From JAFNGF01 sp964567045 (GTDB lineage: Bacteria; Planctomycetota; Phycisphaerae; Sedimentisphaerales; Anaerobacaceae): 54,693 nt of DNA. The position numbers and the translations under genes are program-made. Under the pieces are notes generated by a model. That model was given only the letters and a program-made list of their open reading frames with translations. It was not told where the DNA came from and searched no databases. Location: assembly GCA_964567045.1 (NCBI GenBank), contig CAZMLE010000023.1:1-54693 (forward strand), read 5' to 3'. This document shows positions 7,643 to 15,717 of this stretch, one piece after another; positions within the stretch are counted from its first letter, which is position 1, and each line of letters begins with the position of its first letter.

Positions 7643-9021
7643 GGGACATCCCAAGACAAATAACGCTCGGGCAGTGGGACCAGCGATACGAGCAGATGCA
7701 AAAAGCCGGGATAGCCCAGCCCGGCTACGGTGGTCGGCTCAGCCGACATGTTGAGGACGGCGACCAAAGGCTTTTGAAACTTCGGTACGATAACTCCGCC
7801 GCAGCTCTTCGCCTGTGGAACTTTTTGCTTACTGAAGAAGACCGCCTGCGCGAGGCGCGCGACCGTGGGAAAAAGATCGTCGGCACAATGAAGGACCTGG
7901 GCACGGTGCCGGTGATGGCTTATTCATTGGACGATGTGGTCGCTTTTTATCCTGACGGAGCGTGGTGGACCCCGTGTGTGATGGAACTAAATGCCGGGCT
8001 GCTTGGCGTCGCGGACTCACTCGGCATAGATGAGTCCTTTTGTCCGGTACGTGCAATGTTAGGAGCTTTTGTAACCGGCTCGCATTTTCCGATCCCGGAG
8101 CTCTTGATATGCAGCGTCGGTGCAACCTGCGATGATTTTTCTGCCATAGCGCAGCGGCTGAATGGTCTTGGCTATCCGATATTGTGGTGGGAAATCCCGC
8201 ATCGGCGTGAACCCGAGCCGGGCGAAGAATCGGTTAAACTGCCTGGCGGATTTTCAGCACCGAGATGCCAGGTTGAATTCGTCAAGTCGCAGCTTCAGCG
8301 CCTCAGAATAGCTCTGGAAGAATTTGCCGGCCAACGCCTTAGCGACGAGAAACTCTCTGCCGGAATCAAAAAAGCAAACCAGGTCCGCAGGCTCCTTGCC
8401 CAGTTGCGGCGACTTGCATTTACCACCAGGCTGTGTCCGATGCCGGCTCTTGAAATGCTCATCGCGGAAATGCTGGCAATACACTACTGCTGCGACCGCG
8501 AAGAGACAATCGCTGTCGTGGCGGAGTTGCTCGCTGAGGTGAAAGAGCGTGTCAAGTCTGGAACCGGCCTTTTGTCTGCCGATGCCGCCAAAATCTTTTG
8601 GGTCAACCCCGTGGCGGATTTGCAGGTGATGAACCTTTTGGAAGACTGCGGCGGAAGAATCTGCGGCACCGAGTATCTGTTTACTCATGCGCTGGACGCA
8701 ATTCCGCAAGACCTGCCGCCGATGGAGGCTCTTGCGCAAATGGCACTTGCCGATCCTATGGTAGGTTCTTCAGCCGACCGCGCCAGCCGGATATGCGCGG
8801 AGATTCGTAGATTTGATGCCGAAGCAGTCGTAATTTCGCGCATTCCCGGAGCAAGTCATTGTGCGCTCGAAGGGCAGGTTATCGGCGAAATTGTCCAGGC
8901 TGAACTCGATGTCCCCGTGCTGGAGATTGAGGTGCCTTCCCTGACCGACTCGATTGCGCAGGCGCTGCGTACGCGCTTAGAAGCATTGGTCGAGGCTGTA
9001 ACGCAACGGAGAAGAAGATGA
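7639..9021 (+). CDS. 2-hydroxyacyl-CoA dehydratase family subunit (larger paralogue)
   Basis: 460 residues; GTG start overlaps the previous stop (GTGA). Recognisable parts are KKIVGTMKDLGTVPVMAYS, a domain around WWTPCVMELNAGLLGVADS and ESFCPVRAMLGAF, then LLICSVGATCDDFSAIAQRL and, in the second half, VNPVADLQVMNLLEDCGGR. This is the two-lobed fold of 2-hydroxyacyl-CoA dehydratase subunits with Cys residues at ligand positions. With the 343-aa protein it may form a heterodimer, leaving the double-cubane-type protein as a second acceptor of the single activase. The reaction is unknown; the cluster has no CoA-transferase or acyl-CoA dehydrogenase that would point to amino-acid fermentation. Confidence 0.8.
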   Translation: MRDIPRQITLGQWDQRYEQMQKAGIAQPGYGGRLSRHVEDGDQRLLKLRYDNSAAALRLWNFLLTEEDRLREARDRGKKIVGTMKDLGTVPVMAYSLDDVVAFYPDGAWWTPCVMELNAGLLGVADSLGIDESFCPVRAMLGAFVTGSHFPIPELLICSVGATCDDFSAIAQRLNGLGYPILWWEIPHRREPEPGEESVKLPGGFSAPRCQVEFVKSQLQRLRIALEEFAGQRLSDEKLSAGIKKANQVRRLLAQLRRLAFTTRLCPMPALEMLIAEMLAIHYCCDREETIAVVAELLAEVKERVKSGTGLLSADAAKIFWVNPVADLQVMNLLEDCGGRICGTEYLFTHALDAIPQDLPPMEALAQMALADPMVGSSADRASRICAEIRRFDAEAVVISRIPGASHCALEGQVIGEIVQAELDVPVLEIEVPSLTDSIAQALRTRLEALVEAVTQRRRR

Positions 9022-9788
9022 TTTGTGCAGGAATAGATGCCGGCTCAAGAACAATAAAAATTGTTCTGATGGATGCCCGGAGCCTCAGCGTCATGGCGAA
9101 AGGATTAACCGACCAGGGCGTCGCCCAGGATAAACTCACGTTGGGGCTTTTTGAAAGGCTTCTAAAGGATAGGGACATTCGCAAGAAGGATGTTCGCAGG
9201 ATTGTGGCGACCGGCTATGGAAGAAATGCAGTCAGCATAGCCGATACGACCATAACCGAGATTACCTGTCACGCGGTCGGCGTGCGTCGGCTGGTGCCGG
9301 ATGCTATGACGATTATTGATATCGGCGGCGAGGACAGCAAACTGATACGCCTGGATAAGTCTGGAAAAGTCCGTGACTTCGCTATGAACGACCGCTGCGC
9401 CGCCGGGACAGGACGCTTTCTGGAGGTTGTTGCGCGCCGTCTCGGTATCGGAATTGAGCAACTCGGCCGTATGGCAGCTAAGAGCCGCAACCCCGCTGCA
9501 ATAAGTAGTATGTGCGTGGTATTCGCAGAGACTGAAATTATCGGCCTGCTTGCTACCGGCACGCCGGCAGAAGATATCGTCGCCGGCGTTCAGGCGGCGA
9601 TTGCCGCTCGTGTAATGTCTATGATCGGCCGCAAAGCCGATTTGCCTGTCATTTTCACCGGCGGCGTGGCAATGGTTACAGGCATGGATAGGGCGTTGGA
9701 AGCCGCCCTTGGCCAGAAGGTGACGGTCGCACCTGACCCACAGATGACCGGCGCGCTTGGGGCAGCAATTCTTGCCCGCCATACGTAA
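9018..9788 (+). CDS. BadF/BadG/BcrA/BcrD-type ATPase: dehydratase activase
   Basis: 256 residues, the usual length for the homodimeric activator of 2-hydroxyacyl-CoA dehydratases. It belongs to the ASKHA fold: phosphate-1 loop GIDAGSRTIKIVLMD at the N-terminus, phosphate-2 region IIDIGGEDSKLI, and adenosine region VIFTGGVAM. The two cysteines that bridge one [4Fe-4S] cluster across the dimer are present in NDRCAAGTGRFLE and SSMCVVFAETE. ATP hydrolysis drives single-electron transfer to the dehydratase or double-cubane partner. The ATG overlaps the previous stop (ATGA), so it is the coupled last gene of the operon; hairpins follow at 9842-9894. Confidence 0.93.
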   Translation: MICAGIDAGSRTIKIVLMDARSLSVMAKGLTDQGVAQDKLTLGLFERLLKDRDIRKKDVRRIVATGYGRNAVSIADTTITEITCHAVGVRRLVPDAMTIIDIGGEDSKLIRLDKSGKVRDFAMNDRCAAGTGRFLEVVARRLGIGIEQLGRMAAKSRNPAAISSMCVVFAETEIIGLLATGTPAEDIVAGVQAAIAARVMSMIGRKADLPVIFTGGVAMVTGMDRALEAALGQKVTVAPDPQMTGALGAAILARHT

Positions 9789-9841
9789 GGCGGGCTGGCC
9801 TGTAACAAGGTTGATCGTAACCTGCGGTGAAACCGAAGAAA

Positions 9842-9894
9842 ACCCCCAAATAAATTTGGGGGCTAAATATTTAGCCCCGCAATTCATTGCGGGG
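9842..9894. repeat. Two adjacent palindromic hairpins after the activase gene
   Basis: CCCCCAAA-TAA-ATTTGGGGG is followed by CTAAATATTTAG and then CCCCGCAA-TTCA-TTGCGGGG. The second hairpin is the family found within the reductase gene at 5412-5431. The pair may also act as a transcription end for the operon, though no strong T-run follows. Confidence 0.75.
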
Positions 9895-9947
9895 TTCCCA
9901 CCCCTTTACAGCAGCCCGTGCCTATGGTAAACAAGAGTAACCGCAGG

Positions 9948-9986
9948 ACCCCCGCTGGTTTGCTTCGCAAAGCCGAAGGAGCGGGG
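9948..9986. repeat. GC palindromic repeat upstream of the helicase
   Basis: CCCCCGC and GCGGGGG arms enclose an inner hairpin TTTGC-TTC-GCAAA. It is related by its outer arms to the in-gene copy at 6711-6746. It ends 13 bp before the helicase start codon and so lies in its leader. Confidence 0.7.
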
Positions 9987-9999
9987 GCAGACAAAGAAG

Positions 10000-12066
10000 A
10001 TGGGCAGGAAATTTACTCTTACATCAAGAACAGCAGCGGATGTGATAGACTTCGCGGCTGAACTCAACCAGGAGCAGTTGGCTGTAGCCACTGCGCCGGG
10101 CGGGCCGATGCTCGTAGTAGCGGGAGCTGGAAGCGGCAAAACGCGAGCCTTAACGTATCGCCTGGCCTGGCTTGTCCACAATGGTGTGGACCCATCGCGT
10201 ATAATGCTGGTCACGTTTACCAACCGCGCGGCCCGCGAAATGCTCAGCCGGGTCGAACTACTGGTCAAACATAAAACCCGTGATATCTGGGGCGGCACAT
10301 TCCACCACATATCCAATCGGATTCTCCGCCAGCACGGAAAAATCCTGGGCATTTCGCCCGACTTTACAATACTGGACCGAGAAGACACAAAAGACCTTAT
10401 TGCGTCCTGCGTTCAAGAAGCGGGCGTAGACATTCGCAAAAGACGATTTCCGCAAAAGACCGTGCTGGCTGCCATTTCCAGCTTTGTTCAGAACACGCTT
10501 GACCCGTTGGATGCGGTGCTGGCAAAGCGCTACCCGATGTTTACTGGTGAGTCCGGCGAAATCGAAAAAGTGCTCGTCCTTTACGCGGCCAAGAAGCGAG
10601 AGCGGCAATTATTGGATTTTGACGATTTACTTAGCGCCTGGCTGCGGCTTCTTAGCGACCACGAAGACATCCGAAAAACACTCGCCAATCAGTTCCTTCA
10701 CATCCTGGTCGACGAGTATCAAGACACCAACGCTATTCAGGGTGCGATTGTAGACCTTCTTGCCGCCAGGCATCGCAATCTTGCCGTGGTGGGCGACGAT
10801 TCGCAATCTATATACAGCTTTCGCGGGGCGAGCTTTGAAAATATCATCACTTTCAAGCAGCGATATCCGGATGCCAGAGAATACAAACTGGAAACGAACT
10901 ATCGCTCAACGCCCCAAATACTAGCGCTTGCCAATGCCAGCATAGCGCAAAACAGCCGAAGGCTGCCCAAGGACCTTCGCGCAATGCGGTCCGCAGGGCT
11001 CAAGCCGGCAGTTGTTTCCAGCCAGGACCACTTTGTGCAGGCGTGCTTTATCGCGGAGTACACGCTGCATCTTCTCGACCAAGGGCGGAACCTAAACGAT
11101 ATTGCGGTGCTGTATCGCAGCCACTGGCACTCGCTTGAGATTCAACTGGAGTTTCAGCGGCGAAATATCCCATTTCACGTCCGCGGCGGCCTGCGATTCT
11201 TTGAGCAGGCTCACATGAAAGACGTGTTGTGTTTCATGCGCATATTACAGAATCGACAGGATGAGCTTGCCTGGCTGCGAGTGCTCAAAATGCTGCCCAG
11301 AATAGGCAGCACTTTATCACGTAAAATTTGGGAGCATATCAGCCGGTCAGACAACCCGCTAAAGTGGGCGGGCCGGTCGGATACGGCCAACCTTCTTCCG
11401 GCAAGTGCCAGGCCGTTTTATTTGCAGCTTATGAATCTGGTCAAAAAGTTAGAGCAGCTTAAAGCCCCTGCTGAAATTATTGATACTATTTTGCGCGACT
11501 TTTATGACGACTACCTTGTCTCTCATTACGATGGGGCCGGCCTGCGCAGAGAGGACATCAGGGCTCTGGCTAACTTTGCTGCCCAGTATAGCACTCTTGA
11601 TGCTTTTTTAGCAGACGTCGCTCTGGCGGGAGAGTTTTCCGGCGAGACTGTTGTAACCGGCCCCGTGGAGCAGGAATTTGTCACTCTGAGCACCGTGCAT
11701 CAGGCCAAAGGGTTGGAATGGCCGATCGTTTTTATTCCCTGGCTTGCCGACGGCAGGTTCCCCACCGATATGGCCTTAAATACGAACGAGGAGCAAGAAG
11801 AGGAACGGCGAGTTTTTCACGTCGCCGTGACCAGGGCAAAGGACGAGGTGTATCTGGTTGTGCCGATGGTTTATCGCAGCCGGTCGCGGAGCCTGGTGAT
11901 GATGAAGCCCAGCCGGTTTCTGACGGAAATCGAGCAGGATTTAACCGAGCAGATGGAGCTTGAAGAGGGCCTGCCGCATTTGATAGGCGGACCAGCCCGC
12001 CAGGAGTATGGCGGCCAAGAGCCGGATGCCGCGGGTGATGCCGGGGATTTTGTTAGACGCACGTGA
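10000..12066 (+). CDS. UvrD/Rep/PcrA-type superfamily 1 DNA helicase
   Basis: 688 residues; an ATP-dependent 3'-5' DNA helicase of the UvrD/PcrA family acting in repair or replication restart. Motifs in order: Q-motif LNQEQLAVA (22-30), Walker A AGAGSGKT (41-48), motif Ia VTFTNRAAREM, motif II VDEYQDTN, motif III VVGDDSQSIYSFRGA, motif IV ETNYRST, motif V LSTVHQAKGLEW and motif VI FHVAVTRAKDEVYL. All look intact. It is slightly shorter at the C-terminus than typical PcrA (about 720-750). The C-terminal end is followed by tRNA-Gln, and the integrase of the neighbouring element runs antisense over the last ~120 bp of this gene. Confidence 0.93.
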   Translation: MGRKFTLTSRTAADVIDFAAELNQEQLAVATAPGGPMLVVAGAGSGKTRALTYRLAWLVHNGVDPSRIMLVTFTNRAAREMLSRVELLVKHKTRDIWGGTFHHISNRILRQHGKILGISPDFTILDREDTKDLIASCVQEAGVDIRKRRFPQKTVLAAISSFVQNTLDPLDAVLAKRYPMFTGESGEIEKVLVLYAAKKRERQLLDFDDLLSAWLRLLSDHEDIRKTLANQFLHILVDEYQDTNAIQGAIVDLLAARHRNLAVVGDDSQSIYSFRGASFENIITFKQRYPDAREYKLETNYRSTPQILALANASIAQNSRRLPKDLRAMRSAGLKPAVVSSQDHFVQACFIAEYTLHLLDQGRNLNDIAVLYRSHWHSLEIQLEFQRRNIPFHVRGGLRFFEQAHMKDVLCFMRILQNRQDELAWLRVLKMLPRIGSTLSRKIWEHISRSDNPLKWAGRSDTANLLPASARPFYLQLMNLVKKLEQLKAPAEIIDTILRDFYDDYLVSHYDGAGLRREDIRALANFAAQYSTLDAFLADVALAGEFSGETVVTGPVEQEFVTLSTVHQAKGLEWPIVFIPWLADGRFPTDMALNTNEEQEEERRVFHVAVTRAKDEVYLVVPMVYRSRSRSLVMMKPSRFLTEIEQDLTEQMELEEGLPHLIGGPARQEYGGQEPDAAGDAGDFVRRT

Positions 12067-13605
12067 GCTTATAGTGTATACTGTGCTTTCCGAAAAATGC
12101 CCGTGGGATAGGCTCGCGAAAATCGTTGGGGAATAGTGTAAAGGCAGCACAACTGACTCTGGATCAGTTAGTCCAGGTTCGAATCCTGGTTCCCCAGTTA
12201 ATTCGTCGACGCTGCTTTTGACCCCAAAATCCCGCTTTTTGGCTCGAAAACGCTGTTTCTGTGCAGTTTTAATAGTCGACTTTACATCGCCCGATTGTCC
12301 ATTATCGTCCACTGAAATCCGCCGTTTTCCGTCCTCAGGCGCCAAGTAAAGCGCCAAGTCTTTCTTGCTATCCGTGCCTGTAGCGACCGCCTGTTGTTTC
12401 TCTTTGCTCGGCAGTGACAAATCCGGGAGCTTGGCCAGGGCTTCAGACTCTTGGCCTCTGAAGACATGCGTATAACCTGACATTGTGAGGTTTATGTCGC
12501 TGTGCCTCATTATTGACTGAGCAACCTTTGGATGTACTCCGCTTGCAGCTAACAGGCTCCCAGTCGTATGGCGCAGACTGTGAAAGTCAGCATAACGTCC
12601 GGCATCATCCACATAAGGTATGTCTGCATCAGCCAAGTCAGCCCTTAACATCTCGACTACCCGCTCTTTGTTTGGCATGTTGAAGGCACGCATATTCGGT
12701 ATCTTATTAGCGAAGTAAGATTTTAGTTCTGCGGCGGTATCTGGTCTTAATGGCAGTGTATCCCGCCTTTTGCGCTTGCTGTAAGCAGCCTCAACACAAA
12801 CGATGCAGCTATCTTGGTCAAACGACGAGACACTGAGGCTTCGCAGTTCTGAGGCTCTCAGACCAGTCTCTGCCGCCAAACGGTACAATAGAGCTCGTTC
12901 ATATCCTGTCATCCCAAAGCGTTTAGGGCCGGCCCTCGTCGTTTCAAGGAAACGCCGTAACTCGTCGACTTCCAAAGCTCGTCTCTCGTGACGCTTGTCC
13001 AGTTCAGTATTCAGGCAGACTAAATGAGCAACAGGCGATTCGCTGGCCCGTCTATTCATAACCATCCACCTTGCGAACCCCTTAACAGCTTTCAGTTTGG
13101 AATTGAAAGTCCTGGCGCTAATCCCGTTTCCTCTATCTCGTAGATCGTCAAGATATCGCTCCAGTCGGTTTGCCGATATGTCGCTCCATGATACGAACTT
13201 GCAGTGGTCAAAAATGCACTCTAAAGTAGATACGGTCTCCGTAACATATTTCTTGGTTCGACCCCTCGCCAAAAGAGATTTCTTATAATCCTCAACATGG
13301 TCTTTGAGCAATTTGCCAGCGGTTGTCCACATAGGATCTAACAGTCCAATACAGACAAGCCTTCGTCGCAGCCTTTCCGGTATGTGCTCGAGCCAGTTCG
13401 ATAGTTGCCGGTCTGGCTGTTCACCCGCCACTTTGAAATTTATCAATCGCTCAATTTGTCGGCCAAGTAGCTGAGATTGCGTCCTGTCTGTGAAAGCCGC
13501 GAAACGCCTGACAACATGGTGGTGATCTCGTACTTCAACATACCATTTCCGTGCTTGTTTTTTCTGACCATCTTTGCTCTTGTACGAAGTCCTGAAAATC
13601 CTCAT
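11941..13605 (-). CDS. Tyrosine recombinase/integrase reading through the att site
   Basis: 554 residues. An N-terminal SAM-like core-binding domain (about 95-185) precedes the catalytic domain (205-390) with Arg250 in TGLRASELRSL, a Lys near 277, the box II HSLRH pair (His342, Arg345), His368 in MRHSD and the nucleophile Tyr378 in MSGYTH. The catalytic part ends near residue 400. The rest is unusual: about residues 470-493 (GFEPGLTDPESVVLPLHY) are the antisense translation of tRNA-Gln, and the last ~60 residues are antisense to the helicase gene. The C-terminal tail is therefore supplied by the chromosome and would differ in the excised circle. The recombinase itself looks complete and probably active. 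Confidence 0.9.
   Translation of the reverse strand: MRIFRTSYKSKDGQKKQARKWYVEVRDHHHVVRRFAAFTDRTQSQLLGRQIERLINFKVAGEQPDRQLSNWLEHIPERLRRRLVCIGLLDPMWTTAGKLLKDHVEDYKKSLLARGRTKKYVTETVSTLECIFDHCKFVSWSDISANRLERYLDDLRDRGNGISARTFNSKLKAVKGFARWMVMNRRASESPVAHLVCLNTELDKRHERRALEVDELRRFLETTRAGPKRFGMTGYERALLYRLAAETGLRASELRSLSVSSFDQDSCIVCVEAAYSKRKRRDTLPLRPDTAAELKSYFANKIPNMRAFNMPNKERVVEMLRADLADADIPYVDDAGRYADFHSLRHTTGSLLAASGVHPKVAQSIMRHSDINLTMSGYTHVFRGQESEALAKLPDLSLPSKEKQQAVATGTDSKKDLALYLAPEDGKRRISVDDNGQSGDVKSTIKTAQKQRFRAKKRDFGVKSSVDELTGEPGFEPGLTDPESVVLPLHYSPTIFASLSHGHFSESTVYTISSRASNKIPGITRGIRLLAAILLAGWSAYQMRQALFKLHLLG
12127..12197 (+). tRNA. tRNA-Gln(CTG)
   Basis: A 71-nt cloverleaf: acceptor stem TGGGGAA/TTCCCCA, anticodon loop CTCTGGA with anticodon CTG, and a T arm GTCCAGGTTCGAATCCTGG. 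The discriminator base is G and CCA is not encoded. The 3' half is the inferred attachment site of the integrative element that starts here, because the integrase gene lies immediately downstream and reads through the tRNA on the other strand. Confidence 0.93.
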
Positions 13606-13722
13606 TTTTGTACATGCCTCCTACGACCATTTCCGCCCAGCGCTGCATCCTGGGCAGATAGAAGCAAAAAATCCATTGTTGAACCTTAACGGCTGGCCCA
13701 TTTCTTGCTTGGTTTTTCCCTA

Positions 13723-14925
13723 CTATTCGCAATTACAGTGATAATGAACTAGGCCAACGGCTTCACGAACAGCTCTACTCTCTTTACACAGCGCCACAGT
13801 GGGGACTGGACCATATTTGTCCCAAGCAGCATCGACAAAGTGTGCCAGTCTTTTGTAAATGTCGATCCGTTCTGTCTCATCAATATGATAATGCATGCCA
13901 TCTTTGGCCAGCCTTGGAGGCGTCCACTCCAATCGTGGCAGCCCCCATTTGGCCGCCATTGTCAGTAGAGACCTTCCCATCTCACGATAACTGCCCAATG
14001 TTATTCGCGCCGGCCGATGTCCTTCAGCAGCAGCCTTGACAAAGAAGTCGCGATATATGTCTTCCCAATTATCTACCGGCAGAATCGGGTCAACTCGCCA
14101 TCTGAGCTCAAACGCCATCTGCCGTACCTTCCTCGAAGCCTCGAGACGCTCTTGAATATTCGGCGTGATCCGCACACCATCGCCCCATTTACCCTCCCAA
14201 AGGTCAGCGATGGACTCGGGATTCAAACTGAACGTCGCCAGAATATGCGTTGTCGGCAGTCCCTCAAGGTAGCGGACGTTGGCACTCTTTGTAAGCAGAA
14301 TTAGTTTACGGCCATAGGGATTTGTCTGTCTATTAGCGAACAAAGGAATCAGCCGGCGGGCGTGGCTCGTTACACCTTCGTAAAGAAGGGAGTCGCTGCA
14401 ATCAATACCAAGGCCAAGATTGCGGCCGGGTTTTAGCAACTCTTTTCGCACTGCTTGCTCATAGTCATCAACATTTTCGTACAGCACATGGCGAGATGGA
14501 TCACAGAAACCCCGATGTGTCAGTATTAAGAAACATGCCCGACATCGAAAGCCACACGCACCCCGGCCAATGGCTATGTCAGCCCAGTGGGAAGGGCAAT
14601 AGCTATCATCATCGACCTCGTAAGACCAAGGCTTGATTATAGTGCCCCGGGCTCTCGTGGCCCTGTAAACCTCGATCGGACGTGCTGTGCCGAGGAGCTC
14701 TGCGGGAATAAGTTCGAGCCGGTACTCACCATTGTCAACCCTATCTTTGACGATGTGATCGAACGGCTTTCCGCTACTTGTTAGGCCGGGCGTAGTGCGA
14801 ATGCTTGCGAGAATGTGTTCGTCGCAAATCCCAGGCTCAAAGCCTTGCTCCTTCATTATCGATTGTCTGCCGCCACGTGCGTCTACTTGGTTTTCGATCT
14901 GAATCAGAGTATCATTTGTCTTCAT
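13723..14925 (-). CDS. Radical SAM protein, spore-photoproduct-lyase-like (SplB family)
   Basis: 400 residues. The radical SAM cluster motif CX3CX2C is CGFRCRAC (Cys124, 128, 131). Further on, LGLGIDCSDSLLYEG, LILLTKSANVRYL, ATFSLNPESIADLWE, IQERLEASRKV and RWRVDPILPVDNWEDIYR follow the order seen in SplB-like proteins, which repair or modify nucleic acids by hydrogen abstraction from SAM. The usual three-Cys start and a DP-x-xxxx-W strand are present, but whether it repairs UV photoproducts or modifies element DNA or RNA is unknown. The ATG at 14925 overlaps the end of the upstream membrane gene by 14 bp. It is the last gene of the run before the integrase. Confidence 0.75.
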   Translation of the reverse strand: MKTNDTLIQIENQVDARGGRQSIMKEQGFEPGICDEHILASIRTTPGLTSSGKPFDHIVKDRVDNGEYRLELIPAELLGTARPIEVYRATRARGTIIKPWSYEVDDDSYCPSHWADIAIGRGACGFRCRACFLILTHRGFCDPSRHVLYENVDDYEQAVRKELLKPGRNLGLGIDCSDSLLYEGVTSHARRLIPLFANRQTNPYGRKLILLTKSANVRYLEGLPTTHILATFSLNPESIADLWEGKWGDGVRITPNIQERLEASRKVRQMAFELRWRVDPILPVDNWEDIYRDFFVKAAAEGHRPARITLGSYREMGRSLLTMAAKWGLPRLEWTPPRLAKDGMHYHIDETERIDIYKRLAHFVDAAWDKYGPVPTVALCKESRAVREAVGLVHYHCNCE

Positions 14926-15385
14926 TGGGCTTGTCCCCAAAAGGGTTGAACAATTTTCTTCGGTTTCCTGGCTGCAAATAACCGTCCTTTAGCCTCGGTT
15001 CAGATGTATGAATTAGTTTCTGCTTTCGCTTACTTTCTCTGACAGACCTCTTTAACCCTCTGTCCTGAAATGCTTTTCTGAAAAACATGAACAGCAGAAC
15101 CGTAATCAGGGCCACAGCTAAAGCTGCATAAGGCAAGAGCAATAGATTCAGGTTCGTCTCAGAGCTGTCGTTTGTATTTCTGTGTCCACCTTTGGCAAAC
15201 AACCATTGGTATACACCCACTAAGCACAATAACGAAACGCACAGCGCCACAACCGCCGCGATTCTTCTCCCGAAAAGCCCGTTTTCCCTGAGTACCTGCC
15301 AGACCGTCAGGAAGATAATCCCCCCAACGGCAGCAAAGACTCCAAGAAGTACGGGTCCCGAAATTGTTGAGACAAGTTCGTTCAT
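14912..15385 (-). CDS. Membrane protein of unknown function (paralogue of 16988-17401)
   Basis: 157 residues with three predicted membrane segments (about 10-33, 42-64 and 80-104) and a basic hydrophilic tail ending DKPNEDK. Its second segment (VVALCVSLLCLVGV) and layout match those of the protein at 16988-17401 (VLALCVSILCVLGL), so the two are duplicates of one family. The start ATG overlaps the previous stop (ATGA) and GGGG precedes it. The function is not known; position next to a primase-like protein suggests a conserved module of this element, perhaps a DNA-transfer or membrane-anchoring part. Confidence 0.65.
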   Translation of the reverse strand: MNELVSTISGPVLLGVFAAVGGIIFLTVWQVLRENGLFGRRIAAVVALCVSLLCLVGVYQWLFAKGGHRNTNDSSETNLNLLLLPYAALAVALITVLLFMFFRKAFQDRGLKRSVRESKRKQKLIHTSEPRLKDGYLQPGNRRKLFNPFGDKPNEDK

Positions 15386-15705
15386 TGCGAGACCCCTTTT
15401 TCTGCTGGCAGACTACTATTCTGTGAATCTAAGCCAGCGGCATCATGCTCTTGGTCAAAAGATCGCAGCCTGAGATGCTTGTATACCTCTATGGCCACAA
15501 GCGCGACCTTAGGCAAATCCTCGGCGGCGAATGTATTGGTATGCTTCCACTCACCGTTGTCTTTGTCCTTATATGACCTGTCAATTCTCACCGAATGCAC
15601 CTCTACAACAGTGTTGTTTATGACCCTTGAATCAGCCCAAATGGCAGCTTTGACAGACCCACAACTAAACACTTTAATTGGATTTTTCTTGACTGTTTCG
15701 TCCAT
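15382..15705 (-). CDS. Conserved element protein, possibly ssDNA-binding-like
   Basis: 107 residues. The first ~75 form alternating strands with VKAAIWADSRV, SVRIDRSYKDKDNGEWKHTN and FAAEDLPKVALVAIEVYKHL. I know this pattern from small proteins often encoded on planctomycete and other integrative elements, where annotation is usually hypothetical; the strand pattern is compatible with a nucleic-acid-binding OB or Whirly-like fold, but that is inference. AAGGAG lies 8 nt before the ATG. It sits between the primase-like gene (12 bp) and a membrane gene (overlap), so it is probably translated with them. Confidence 0.65.
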   Translation of the reverse strand: MDETVKKNPIKVFSCGSVKAAIWADSRVINNTVVEVHSVRIDRSYKDKDNGEWKHTNTFAAEDLPKVALVAIEVYKHLRLRSFDQEHDAAGLDSQNSSLPAEKGVSQ

Positions 15706-15717
15706 CAGCTAAGCTCC

